64,000 nt of DNA from Conchocele bisecta (GCA_029237695.1 CM055275.1:3350160-3414159); one strand, 5' to 3'; positions 10,896 to 22,035 are shown, counted from the first letter of the stretch. Numbers and translations: made by a program. The notes: generated by a model from the letters alone, not told the origin.

Positions 10896-11192
10896 TCAAC
10901 ACAGTGCGTATGTGCCGTGAAACACGGTGTCGTGAAACATTTAAGATATCCTGTCAATACGACCTAATCACTGCGTATGAATATGTGCGGTTGCTGTGAT
11001 TATTTTTTTGCATTTTAAAGCCATTAGTAGGTGTTGACGGGATAAATAGAATAGTAGGTTAGTGCCGTGAATGGGAAAAATATCTGGCGCGGCTCGGAAA
11101 CGGGATGTGCTCGGCAGAGCCTCGCCCATCCCGTTTCCTTAGCCTTGCCAGATATTTTTCCCATTCACGGCACTAACCTACTATTTTCTATA
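10896..11192. mobile_element. Foldback MITE, family E (copy 2) with flank
   Basis: The core hairpin (11046-11190) has arms 'agtaggttagtgccgtgaat' and complement. The left flank, with 'gtgccgtgaaacacgg' and 'gtgttgacgggataaa', is shared with the copy at 17909-18247. Confidence 0.7.
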
Positions 11193-11254
11193 TTCGCAAG
11201 TACTAAATAACATGGCGTGTCTCATATTTGAGAACAAATAATCAGGTCACCTAC

Positions 11255-11405
11255 CCCTTGACCACTGACTGGAGCTCCGCAGTATGGCCTCGATGTTGTA
11301 TGGCTGGTTGGAGTCGATGGAGCGCTTATACAGGGTCTTGCCCGCCGCCACAAATTCCTCGCCCAGGCTCGAACTGCCCACCAGGTAGAAGGCGTGGTTC
11401 GACTC
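11255..11405 (-). CDS. Receptor guanylate cyclase-like gene, exon 4 (ANF-receptor domain)
   Basis: This 151-bp exon begins after a 'tttattacag' acceptor with GAGTCGAACCACGCC and ends before the donor GTAGGTGA. It starts in phase 0 and ends in phase 1. It encodes residues 171-220, from ESNHAFYLVG to SSQWSRG, with a GKTLYKRSIDSNQPYNIEAI stretch. It joins in frame to exon 3 (...HDIAMIH), and the joined reading is what I would expect for the central part of an ANF-receptor fold of membrane guanylate cyclases (inference from family pattern). The single-unit form used here is the one without the duplicated 33-residue segments that lie directly upstream at 11406-11704. The gene continues beyond the donor, but no further exon was recognised down to position 1. 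Confidence 0.75.
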
Positions 11406-11704
11406 CTGTAATAAAGATATCTCCTTATACATGGTCTTGCCCGCCGCCACGAATGCCTCGCCCAGACTAGAACTGCCCACCAGGTTGAAGGCGTGGTTCG
11501 ACTCCTGTAATAAATATATCTCATCATACATGGTCTTTCCCGCCGCCACAATGGCCTCGCCCAGACTCGAACTGCCCACCAGGTAGAAGGCGTGGTTCGA
11601 CTCCTGTAATAAATATAGCTCCTTAAGCATGGACTTGCCCGCCGCCACAAATGCCACGCCCAGGCTCGAACTGTCCACCAGGTAGAAAAGGCGTGGTTCG
11701 ACTC
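11406..11704 (-). repeat. Three upstream copies of a 99-bp partial exon-4 duplication
   Basis: Units beginning at 11704, 11603 and 11504 repeat the start of exon 4 (ESNHAF-LVGSSSLGE-FVAAGK). Each ends with 18-20 nt that look like the 3' end of an intron (TATTTATTACAG or TCTTTATTACAG), immediately before the next GAGTCG. The period is 99 bp (33 codons), so the frame stays open through the array. The farthest unit has two extra T bases after CACGCC, which shift its frame. Each junction is a candidate alternative acceptor. Confidence 0.75.
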
Positions 11705-11879
11705 CTGATGCATAGTGATTGGTTGATAGGTCGGTCGGAAATAGAATAATAACGTTAAAGAAAAGTAAAAGTGAAATACACGAATGTAAATATAATGTTA
11801 TTCACTTAACCTAACCATGTAATAACATTATATAATATCGACAATTACACCATAATAGTTACACCTATAAATGCATAAT

Positions 11880-12068
11880 GCAAACGCCCATTCGACGCAT
11901 TGCGTTTACATCCCAATATAAATACATTAGACACCCGTGACGTTGCGCGGTGTTGTTGATTGGTTAAAAGTTCGGAACGTCGCTGATCCAGGAATTGCGA
12001 CAAAATGACGTAAAACAAGATTAGTGTTAATTTTAACGCCATATTTGGTTATTTACAGTTTTGAAACT
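11880..12068. repeat. Repeat module X (copy 1)
   Basis: 'aacgcccattcgacgcattg' through 'aattgcgacaaaatgacgt' to 'tttggttatttaca' matches 30496-30750 in the same orientation. It is rich in CGT/ACG steps. Confidence 0.6.
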
Positions 12069-12179
12069 ATCACAAAAGGACTCCTCGCAAACATTAAACA
12101 GACCAAATGTATTGTACACCCCAGCAAACGCAACAGCCATACTAGTATACTTTGCAATGTTGATGAAATAGGCCCCTGA
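12069..12179. repeat. Fragments of the family T end and of family C
   Basis: 12069-12135 ('ggactcctcgcaaac', 'cagcaaacgcaacagcc') matches the terminal sequence around 30786-30845, inverted. 12137-12179 ('tatactttgcaatgttgatg', then 'aaataggcccctg') is a family C terminus. Confidence 0.55.
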
Positions 12180-12870
12180 TCATCGTTTGATTCAAGGATA
12201 ATTGCTTCGTAATGTGATGGAATATATGTATAACATATATGTGAACACTGCCTCGTTACTGTATCCTATACGGCACATGGGGTGGCCAAGTCGGCCATCT
12301 GTGTGTGTACCAGCCATCAGTCAGTTACCCGTTCTGCCGTTTGACAAAGAACTCAAAATGTGAAGTAGAACATATAATATAATGTAGCTAATCACATGTA
12401 GAAAGGCCAGGATAACGGACTCCTATCAATTATATTACACCAAACTGTAAAGTATGTCTGTTTTCTGGACAGGTTTGTGCCTGTGCTTTTAGCAACATGA
12501 ACGACCATTATAAATAACCTCATACACAGAAAAGTGCACAGTGTATCACTTTTACCTGGCAAACGACACAACATGTACCACATACACTGTACTCTGATAT
12601 TAGCTATCAAATCCAGTGACATGCACGCAGTTACATGAGTGTGTTGTCCCTGGTGTCTACTTACCTACTATGCAAGTGAACATGGATGGCTTTATCTATG
12701 TACAGTAACATAGGCTGTGCGTCAGAATGGAAAGTTTACACGTCGAAATTTATTTTGAAATTGATGAGAGAAATGCTCAGATATCTGTCTTTTGTATAGT
12801 TTGCTGGCATAATATGTATAGCTTGCCGTTGTCTGTACTATGGCTTGTACATACAAAGACGGCGGAGACT
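12180..12870. other. No recognised feature
   Basis: Only short unconvincing frames; no repeat partner noted. Confidence 0.4.
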
Positions 12871-12934
12871 CAATGTTCAATGTTCAATGTTCAATGTTCA
12901 ATGTTCAATGTTCAATGTTCAATGTTCAATGTTC
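12871..12934. repeat. (CAATGTT)n microsatellite
   Basis: Nine uninterrupted copies of a 7-bp unit. Confidence 0.9.
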
Positions 12935-12962
12935 CATAATAGTATTCAGTATCAAGAAAATA

Positions 12963-13062
12963 TTCACATATCGATGGTCTAGTAACATAAGGTCGTAACT
13001 GCTATGCTTTAGCATAGCAGTTACGACCTTATGTTACTAGACCATCGATATGTTATATGAAT
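12963..13062. repeat. Near-perfect 50-bp-arm hairpin
   Basis: The arms 'atatcgatggtctagtaaca' and its complement continue without a mismatch to the centre GCTATGCTTTAGCATAGC. Confidence 0.75.
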
Positions 13063-13145
13063 ATATTACATCACTCTTATGAAGCAATTATCATTGAAGT
13101 CAAGTGTATATGTCTACCACCTGATACCTTAATAATATATATGCC

Positions 13146-15075
13146 TACACAAGCGCGTTGTGCTCACCTGGCGTTACCGAGCAACTCGATCGACTAACAC
13201 AAACATTAAGTAATGAGTCGTCCGAAAATGATATTGATAACGCCGTAATCTGCTTGACTCTGTTTGCGAACCTTTGTTTAAAAAAACCGATGAAAGCACA
13301 ACATAAAAACATAGCGGAACCAGTAAAATACAAATTAGACAAAAATTCTGAATCAGCAAAACGCATATTTTTCAATAATCTGAATAAATACAGGAAGGAT
13401 GATACAAATTATAATCGAACACAACTAGTAAAGTCGAGGAGTGATTACAAGCAGTGTCATCGTAATTACATGTATGAACAAGCAAAATCCCAAACAAATA
13501 AGTTATTACAAGCTCGACGAAAAAATGTCAAACAGTACTGGCAAAAGTTGAAAGAAACTGCGGGCTCACCAAAATCAAATACAATTTCTGCTGATTCTTT
13601 TGTACACTATTTCAAAGCGATACATAATCCAACAGACCATTTTTTCCAGCCAGATGAAGATATTATTCCTGTTAATGAGGTGTATATTTTGAGTCGGAAA
13701 TAAAAATAATGTTCGCTGAATTGAATATGGAAATTTCTAAGGAAAGACTTTTACAATCAATTTCCCAGTTATCAAATGGACGGAGTGGGGGACCAGAATT
13801 TAAACGAATTTCTAATTCATGGGAAAATACTACTTTCACCATTTCTGCACAAACTGTTTAATACAACTTTCAGAAATGGTTATTTCCCGGAGGCCTGGTC
13901 TGAAGGTTATATAGTGCCCCTTCATGAAAAAGGTAATGTAAATGATGTAGGTAACTATAGGGAATTACATTACTTAGAACTATCGGAAAATTATTTTCAA
14001 GAAAGTTAAACAATATGCTCACACTGTGGGCCTAGAAATATTTTGTATATGTTGAATCACAAGCTGGCTTTAGAAAACATATGTCAACTGTTGATCATAC
14101 ATTTATACTACATGGAATGATTACCCATTTACTTAAAACAACTACACTGCGCTTTTGTTGATGCACAAAAGGCAATTTTCAAATTATATACATATTTGAA
14201 ACAATTTACTGACTTATCCCCTAAGCATATGCTGGAATTATCTGATAAATTTGTCCTCCCTATCCTGAATTATGCCGGTGAAGTATGGGGGTTTTCAAAG
14301 TCCATGCAAATTGAAAGAGTGCATTTACAATTTTGTAAACGCGTGCTAGGTGTCAAAATATCAACACAAAACGATTTTGTTTACGGTGATCTAGGCAGAA
14401 CATCGCTTAGAACAGGTCGTTTATATAATATAATATAATTAAATATTGGTTCAAAGTAATCGGATCAAGTGACCGGAAATGTATTAAATGTGTTAGATCA
14501 CATGATGCTTAATGATATTGAACGGTCACCAACTGTGAAAAAATGGGCCTCTCTGATTAAATCTATGTCAACACAGCTTGGTTTTTACCATGTATGGCTT
14601 TCGCAAGGTGTGGGTGACATTACAAGATTTTTATCAACATTAAAACAACGCTTAACAGACAATTTCGTTCAAGACTGGAACACTAGAATAAATTAATCTA
14701 GTAGAGCTTTATTTTATAAAAATATTTCATCTTTTGAATATCAATGCTATCTCGATTTCATGAGTGTAAACAAGTTTAGAGTGGCTCTAACCAGACTGCG
14801 TGTATCTTCCCACAGGCTGGAGGTTGAAACCGGCAGATGGCATACACCAATTAGTACACCCTTCGATGATCGTAAATGTAAATTCTGTAACGTGTTAGAA
14901 GATTAATTCCATTTCTTGTTTATATGTCCTGTCTACAATGACTTAAGGGTGCGCTACATCGGCCAATACTATATAAGTAGACCTAACATGTTAAAATTAG
15001 TAAAACTGTTTCACTCAGATAGAGCGTCTTACATAAGAAACCTTGGGAATTTCGTTTTCAGAGCGTAACGAAATT
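13146..15075 (+). pseudogene. Decayed non-LTR retrotransposon (LINE) ORF2 fragment
   Basis: The order is: a lysine-rich linker that normally lies between endonuclease and reverse transcriptase (13158-13703, QARRKNVKQYWQKLKE); the RT start with SNGRSGGPEF in one frame, then FPEAWSEGYIVPLH and NYRE in another (13776-13960); then QAGFRKHMSTVDHTF; then FVDAQKA at about 14155. The sequence then jumps to the RT C-terminal side (ILNYAGEVWGF, IERVHLQFCKRVLGVK, VYGDLGRTSL) and a zinc-knuckle-like tail (CKFC...FHFLFICPVYNDLR) ending about 15066. The YxDD catalytic core is missing through an internal deletion, and there are several frameshifts and stops. The 5' end and endonuclease are absent. The clade (CR1/Jockey-like) is uncertain. 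It lies in intron 3, antisense to the host gene. Confidence 0.8.
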
Positions 15076-15502
15076 ATATCTCAACTAAAAAAATATATGT
15101 ACATGTAGTAATTTATTCTAGAAATAACTGGAAATCAATTGTGTATAATCATTGATAGATATATTTATATAAAATGCAAGTATAGTCTCAGTACAGGCTG
15201 TGCGAATGCGAAGGCTGATCTGGGACTACGCTGATCGCCAAGTCGACATGTGCATTTATGTCATTTCCTACCACACAAGCATATACCGTTTGTTTACAGT
15301 TAGACATGTATTATATGTGAATGTACATGACTGTATTATTCATGTGACTAGTTGTGTTATGCTATTGTAATGTTGATTTAAAGCGCATTTGCCAAAAACA
15401 AAAACTGTCCCGAAATTTAAAAATTCTTTAACTACTAGTAAGCGTTGTATGCTTTGCTTCGATAAATTATCATATACTCGTGTGGAATGTAGATACATGT
15501 AT
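15076..15502. other. Mostly featureless; small hairpin
   Basis: Only a short inverted 'gatctgggactacgctgatc' motif at about 15218, resembling parts of families G and M, is notable. Confidence 0.4.
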
Positions 15503-15750
15503 TATAATTCCAGCACAAACATATTTACACAATTCCCTAACATTTGATTGGCCCGTAGCAAGTCTCTGTCCAAAATTTATATCCCAGCAAACGCCAATGC
15601 CGAACTACTTTCCGTAACCGTCAGGCGCAGTTACAATAATTCTTAAGAAAACGGAAAATAAACATTTTCTTGAATTTATTTCAAATGCTGGAATTTTCCA
15701 AGTTTATACCCCGATAAATTCCACATAAAGGCCATTCATTCCTATAATAT
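15503..15750 (-). mobile_element. MITE, family D (copy 2, inverted, hairpin lost)
   Basis: It reads as the reverse of the family D tail ('ataattccagcacaaa' ... 'ataaaggccattcattcct'), with most of the hairpin deleted. It forms a head-to-head pair with 15870-16214. Confidence 0.7.
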
Positions 15751-15869
15751 GTGCAATTGGAATACAATGTATGATCAAAGTATTCCTGTTTGAGGGAAAG
15801 AACGTTCATGCCATGACGCTACCACTGATGCACTGTTTTAAATATTTGTATGTACACATAATTATGTAT

Positions 15870-16214
15870 ATGTGTCTTTTTGTGGAATTTATCGGGGTAT
15901 AAACTTGGAAAAGTCGCGGGAATACTGGACGAAGGCCGGAAGGCCTCGTCCAGTATTCCCGCGACTTTTCCAAGTTTATATCCCCGATAAATTCCACAAA
16001 AAGGCCATTCATTCCTTATAATTCCAGCATTTGAAAAAAATTCATCAAGAAAATGTGTTTATTTTCCGTTTTCTTAAGAATTATTTTAACTGCGCCTGAC
16101 GGTTACGGAAAGTAGTTCGGCATGGAGTTTACTGGGATATAAATTTTTGACGGAGACTTGCAACGGACCAATCAAATGTTAGGGAATTGTGTAAATATTT
16201 TTGTGCTGGAATGA
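15870..16214 (+). mobile_element. MITE, family D (copy 3)
   Basis: It has the hairpin (15877-16010) plus the full tail to 'tttgtgctggaatgat'. It is close in sequence to copies 1 and 5. Confidence 0.8.
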
Positions 16215-16244
16215 TAGACATGTAATACTATTTCACATTTAGAA

Positions 16245-16372
16245 AGAAGATACATGTATACATGTATATGGATGTGTATATGTGCATATATGTATGTACA
16301 TGTATGTGCATGTATGTATGTGTGTGTCCATATGTATGTCTATGTCTATGTGTATGTATGTCTATTTCTCAT
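16245..16372. repeat. Simple repeat, ATGT/GTAT-rich
   Basis: Degenerate 'tatgtgtatgtatg' repeats with frequent ACATGT. Confidence 0.75.
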
Positions 16373-16950
16373 GTATTGTTAACAATAATACGAGCTATAA
16401 CACTTAGTACACACTGCGATCAGTAAGCGGAGACTGTGCGATGTACGTGAGTGTATGATACAAGTACAGATATGTGTATTAGTTTTTCAGTCCGAAATCC
16501 CTATTTGCCACGAGTGTGGTGTCTGCATTTATTATATTTAGTAGTTTACCCATGTACGCCATCTTGCATTGTACGTATATTATACCATAGTCATGTATGT
16601 ATGCTCATGAGGCAGTTGTCTCGATGCAATAAACTATTCTTCTACCTTAATGGTTAAAGCATGAACCCGGGTATCGTACAAAGTAGAACACATTATACTT
16701 AACAACACTTTAATGAATAATACAGAAATGAGATGATTAATATTATCTTCAATATGAGAATAGGGACGGACACAATTGATTTTAAAATCTCATAATAATG
16801 GTTTATGCATTGTATACAACCTGGGATTATGGCGTTTAAGACCGCTACAGGCCATCTCCAGCATACGCATTCAGCAATTATTTCATTGTGCAATCAAGTT
16901 CGGCCTCCATGGATTTATTTGTAATATATGATATACTAGCCTTGTGTTTA
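16373..16950. other. No recognised feature
   Basis: Short frames only; no family resemblance. Confidence 0.4.
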
Positions 16951-16959
16951 TGTACCTAA

Positions 16960-17132
16960 GAAGATGTGCGATATTTCAGGAATAATAGTTACAACCTTTA
17001 CGGTATTTTACGGAAATAACGTCGAAAGTTGACAAAATGTTCATAGCAAATGCGATTCCGCATTTGCTATGAACATTTTTGTCAACTTCCGGCATGATTG
17101 ACAGTAAATATTACCGTTTCTATAAATATTTT
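16960..17132. mobile_element. Foldback MITE, family K (copy 1)
   Basis: The nested inverted arms are 'agttgacaaaatgttcatag', then 'caaatgcg', with complements. The outer 'tacggtattttacgga' pairs with 'aatattaccgt'. Related element: 40425-40625. Confidence 0.6.
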
Positions 17133-17379
17133 TAATGACAAATTGCATATAGTCACACGTATGGATCTCTCATATACGAGGCATAAATAAAGGGAGGCAG
17201 ATATTGGAGAATCAAATAATGTTTAGAAATATCAGAATATTACGGGTCTGCTCATATTGTCATATGTATGGCTGTGACTAGAGAAATTGGGCTTATGGGA
17301 TTTGCTACCAGTGTATATTTTGATTAAATAGCACACTCTTGTAGCTATGTGCACATTTTCCTCCTACAGTAGCGCTTTT

Positions 17380-17760
17380 CTGCAGGTCAACTATACGTAC
17401 TATACCAATACTATACGTATACTATACCAATACGATATGTTTTCTATACGATATGCATATAGTATAAACGTACGGTATGTTTGTACCGTACATACCAACC
17501 AATATCGTATAGATATACCATTCAAATCGTAAGTTTATACGAATTGTATACATGTGTATAATTCTGGTACGTTTGTATCGTACAAACATACCAGATTATG
17601 GTATATTCATACCGTATCCGTATTCGTATCGTACGTTTGTACTATACGATGATACGGTACAAACATACCAATATTATATGATCATACGATATGCTCATTA
17701 AATATACCAATACTATACGATTACGATATGTATACGATATTAGTATATACAAATAGGTAT
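17380..17760. repeat. Low-complexity ATACGATA-type tract
   Basis: A long run of 'actataccaatacgatatg'-like words, many of them palindromic (TATACGTATA). Confidence 0.65.
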
Positions 17761-17908
17761 GGAGCAGAAAATCGCTACTGTATATGCAATGTGTTGCACT
17801 ATATCGCTACACCACAGTCAACGGTAAACAAATGCGGAATAACATTTCGATTTCCCGCACTAAAATATAGCAATAATCTGCATGGTGTTGGTGTTCATAC
17901 TGCGCTAT

Positions 17909-18247
17909 ATAGAGATTAGTAGGTTAGTGCCGTAAAACCGGGTATGGAAGGTCTTCGAGCCATTTCCCACCCTTAAATAATTATAAGAAATTCAAATTCA
18001 GTGCCGTGAATGGAAAAAAATATCTGGCAAGGCTCAGGAAACGGGATGGGCGAGGCCCTGCCGAGCACAGCCCGTTTCCGTGCCGCGCCAGATATGTTTT
18101 ACCATTCACGGCACTAACCTACTATTCTATTTATCCCGTCAACACATACAAATGGCTGTAAAATTCAAAAATTGTATTGACTGGATATCAAAAATGTTTC
18201 ACGGAATCGTGTTTCACGGCACATAGCACTGTGTTGACGGGATAAAT
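17909..18247. mobile_element. Foldback MITE, family E (copy 3) with flank
   Basis: It contains the paired 'gtgccgtgaatgg' arms and GGAAACGGGATGGGC inner arms, then the 'gtgttgacgggataaa' flank seen at 11035. A second partial left arm at 17918-17940 is separated by 60 bp of other sequence. Confidence 0.65.
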
Positions 18248-18409
18248 TGTTATTGAGAGACACTTCTATAATATGAGAAAACATTATTATCATAAACTCA
18301 CCTAATAAAGTGTGTATTAGCAAAATTCTTAGGTCGCTCTTCATAAAGTATAAAGCAAACAAAGAACGCTTCAAACGCACATTTGGAAATACTATTTCGT
18401 CTTAACGCT

Positions 18410-18861
18410 TATGGTGGGTGGTTGGTCGGGCTAACGTGACGGCGTAAACTAACGGTAGGGGTTACTCCTTATAGGAATCACGATTTGTCTGGTTTGGCCC
18501 TCAGGTACGTTTTTATCTTTGACTCTGTTGTTACATGGGAGTTGAATTTGGTTATTGCCCATCATAAATGTAGTAAGATGATTACTGATCCTACTGCTTT
18601 TGGGAGGGGGCCAAGTGATGCTGGCGTGGCGAGGACCTGGCATCAGATCAGGATTATTATGATTTCAGGGCTGAATATATAGTTTTTCTTATTGTAAATA
18701 TTCAGTTCTGATTTTGGGATTTCCCCCCATTTGTACATGTACTTCAACATGTACACGTACTGGTACAGGTAATATATGGGATTTAGTACTAAACCCATTG
18801 ACACGGCCTTAAATGACCTGAGCTATTGATAGGCCGCTAAACCCCAACAAACAAAACAAAA
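18410..18861 (+). mobile_element. Short retroposon, family F (copy 2)
   Basis: The plus-strand copy starts 'tatggtgggtggttggtcgg' and ends 'ggccgctaaaccccaacaaa' followed by further CAAA. An 8-bp direct repeat, TTAACGCT, sits at 18402-18409 and 18862-18869. Orientation and tail define the family's 3' end. Confidence 0.75.
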
Positions 18862-19120
18862 TTAACGCTCCTGTACTGTAATTAGGGTTATGTACTTTTG
18901 TACTCAGAACTATCATACAGCTTGATAACGATCCATATTACATGGTATGATCATCGCGGGTGTTTCGTTGATGAACTGGCGAACAGTGCAGATCCTGATC
19001 AGACTGTTCTGATGCACATGCTGACTTGGATCCACTGAATAAACTGTGCCCATGCAGTTAAGTAGCTATTGTTATTGGTTTACGTTGTGCGCAATGTCTC
19101 CGGTCCAAACTGTACTATCG

Positions 19121-19345
19121 TACAGTGAAACCTCTCTAAACCGAACACCCTGTGAGGTCCCCATGGTGTCCGGTTTATAGAGGTTTCACTGTAAATAAGG
19201 CATAAGAACAGTCTGAAATGTATTGACGTGCTTTACAATCATGAACATACATTAACATCTGAGATAAATTATCAAGAAACCCATTGAAACTAAGATCACA
19301 GAGGTCGTCTTGGTGTCCGGTTTAGATAGGTTCCACTGTATTATA
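19121..19345. mobile_element. TA-flanked pogo-like MITE, family H (copy 2) plus linked unit
   Basis: The hairpin 19121-19195 (CAGTGAAACC...GGTTTCACTG, TA flanks) is followed by a 150-bp segment ending 'ggtgtccggtttagataggt', shared with 54360-54480 and 54645-54773. This suggests a longer parent element. Confidence 0.7.
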
Positions 19346-19348
19346 CAT

Positions 19349-19626
19349 GTGGTGCGGGCAACCAGACCATACCTATGAATATGCCGCCGACCGTAGAACC
19401 GTAAATAAATAAAACATGTTCAATTTCGATATTTCGTGTTCTTTTCGATAGTTTGCGTCCTTTGCGTAGTTTAGGCGCTGGTCTTCCGTGTGCCTACAGA
19501 AATAACAACAACAATAAGTACCACATATTGGCACATACAGCTGTCTAGTAGTATTAAAAAAAAGATAAAAAAACCTACACTCCATACAAAGTTTGTTTCT
19601 GTACCGTTGACCGCACAACAGGTTTT
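19349..19626. mobile_element. MITE, family S (copy 1)
   Basis: The ends TGTGGTGCGGGCAACC and its near inverse GACCGCACAACA enclose 'cctatgaatatgccgcc', 'ataacaacaacaataagta' and 'tacactccatacaaagtttg'. Other copies: 53771-53960 (interrupted) and 54797-55050. Confidence 0.65.
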
Positions 19627-19849
19627 ATTATATACCTACCAATGAAATACATAGTTATACGATGTAAATAAAAGTCATATGTTCTCATCGATGAAATAAA
19701 CATCTTCCGGTGAAAATACGACTACTTCCGCTATCTATATTCATAACGCGCACCTGCAGTGCCGGACTGCAAATAGGCTGCAAATACACATTCATTACCG
19801 TATACAGACTAAAAAACTGCTAATTTCCATGGAGCGGTATATAATAAAT

Positions 19850-20012
19850 AGAATATTCATATTTTTACAATGAATATGACATATATGTTCATCTCGTGGT
19901 GTGAAATGTCCATATTTCACTCGAGCCTTACGGCACTCGTGAAATATGGACATTCCACACCACTCGATGAACACATGTCATATTCGTTGCAAAAAATATG
20001 AATATCCTCTAT
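19850..20012. repeat. Long hairpin (copy also at 21095-21232)
   Basis: The arms 'aatattcatattttt', 'atgaatatgaca' and 'aatgtccatatttcac' pair with exact complements around CGAGCCTTACGGCACTCG. Confidence 0.7.
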
Positions 20013-20199
20013 TTATCTGATATGCCTAACGTTTTTTCTAATGCATGTAGCAGTTGGTTGTGCAGTTTATCCTCAGCGTGACATGAATGCTTGAAAGTTT
20101 CAATCACATCCTTGAACGCTTTATAAATATTATATAGTGAAAAGCAGAAAGCGTTTTGATGCATTCGGTCTGTAAATGTAAAACAAACGGCTTAGATCA

Positions 20200-20504
20200 G
20201 TAGCCGATTTCATCAAAATTGCAAAGCATACTTATCTACCAAAGTATACTTTGAGGGAGTAATCATTTATTTTCCCCGAAATGCATTATGTCATATAGAA
20301 CTAACTACTGCATATATTTGATGACTAAAATAATGCAGAATTATTATACTGAATTTATTACATTATCACAGCCAAAATGGCTGTGATAATGTAATACATT
20401 CAGTATAATAAAAATTAATACATTTATCCTTAAATTGAAAATGTCTCCCTCAAAGAATACTTTGCTAGATAAGTATACTTTGCAATGTTGATGAAATAGG
20501 CTAC
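20200..20504. mobile_element. CWG-flanked MITE, family C (copy 2)
   Basis: Ends TAGCCGATTTCATCAAAATT and GATGAAATAGGCTA, with CAG/CTG on the outside. The central palindrome is around AGCCAAAATGGCT. The second, shortened version at 21235-21350 belongs to the tandem duplication. Confidence 0.75.
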
Positions 20505-21520
20505 TGACGTAAGATTTGTCCAGTACATTGTGCATGTATGTTAGTCGGTGTGTTCGGTATATTTACTTTTCGTTGTATACTTTGTTAGATAAGTATGCTT
20601 TGCAATGTTGATGAAATAGGCTACTGACGTAAGATTTGCCCAGTACATTGTGCATGTATGTTAGTCGGTGTGTTCGGTATATTTACTTTTCATTGTAGAA
20701 TGATAATACGCTGGTTGTAATTCAATTAAATAAAATAATTCAGCAACTATCGATTGAAAAACAGGTTTATAATATTGAATATTAGTAGTCTAGTAGTATT
20801 AAAACAAAGATAAAAAAACCTACACTCCATACAAAGTTTGTTTCTGTGCCGTTGCCCGCACAACAGGTTTTATTATATACCTACCAATGAAATACATAGT
20901 TATACGATGTAAATAAAGTCATATGTTTTCATCGATGAAATAAACATCTTCCGGTGAAAATACGACTACTTCCGCTATCTATATTCATAACGCGCACATG
21001 CAGTGCCGGACTGCAAATAGGCTGCAAATACACATTCATTACCGTATACAGTCTAAAAAACTGCTAATTTCCATGGAGCGGTATATAATAAATAGAATAT
21101 TCATATTTTTGCAATGAATATGATATATATGTTCATCTCGTGGTATGAAATGTCCATATTTCACTCGTGCCTTACGGCACTCGTGAAATATGGACATTCC
21201 ACACCACTCGATGAACACATGTCATATTCGGCTTAGATCAGTAGCCGATTTCATCAAAGCTACCAAAGTATACTTTGAGGGAGTAATCATTTATTTTCCT
21301 CGAAATGCATTATATCATATAGAACTAACTACTGCATATAGTTGATGAAATAGGCTACTGACGTACGATTTGCCCAGTACATTGTGCATGTATGTTAGTC
21401 GGTGTGTTCGGTATATTTACTTTTCGTTGTAGAATGATAATACGCTGGTTGTAATTCAATTAAATTAAATAATTCAGCAACTATCGATTGAAAAAACAGG
21501 TTTATAATATTGAATATTGT

Positions 21521-22035
21521 ACAGTATCGTAAACATTTGTTTTACTAACCCTAGATTTCATTACATGTGACTTAAAAGTACTATTGTGTTCAGAAACACG
21601 ATACAAATGTATAATTGTATAATTCAACTATTTGTTTCCGAATTTGTCAGACATAGTTGAGACCCAGTGTCTTTAAGTCTCAATAAAATTATTCTCCATT
21701 TTATTATTTTAAATTACCAATAACTTATTCCTTTATATTAGAAACATAATTTGCTTACTCGAAGTTCATTGGGGAATCCAATAATCCGATTTAATTTAAT
21801 TTCAAGAGTAATAACTAATAACGGTTACAATATAATACTACATGTACAGCCAATAACTTGTGATTACATGAGCGTGTTACTTAACTTTGATCTCGAACGA
21901 GAAGGTTTGCCAATAAAACGTATTAAAGGTCACGTGACAATCAAAGATTGTACAAGATTTATGTCGCAAACTTAAAAAATAAAACCGTATTGTCACTGAA
22001 GAAGTGGGACTTGTGGCATTTGTGGTCAATATATA
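21521..22035. other. No recognised feature
   Basis: A 75-codon open frame at 21751-21975 has no family resemblance. No repeat partner noted. Confidence 0.4.

Larger units (their letters stand above)
19544..21520 (+). repeat. Tandem segmental duplication, about 1.2 kb unit
   Basis: 19544-20784 and 20785-21520 start with the same 'ctagtagtattaaaa' and run in parallel through 'tacactccatacaaagtttg', the 19850-20010 hairpin, the family C terminus and 'cgattgaaaa...ggtttataatattgaat'. The second copy lacks about 500 bp, including most of the C element. A further 120-bp tandem duplication (20461-20579 and 20580-20697) sits in the first copy. Confidence 0.8.

Noticed and set aside
1..11254. Expected downstream exons of the receptor gene (rest of ectodomain, membrane segment, kinase-homology and cyclase domains)
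   Set aside because: I looked for continuation motifs on the minus strand (for example NGDY-type strands) and found none I could defend. They probably lie outside the window.
11222..11713. A 163-codon minus-strand frame with repeated STWWAVRVWARPLWRR-like words overlapping exon 4
   Set aside because: A shifted-frame shadow of the 99-bp exon duplication. The frame that joins exon 3 in phase is the real one.
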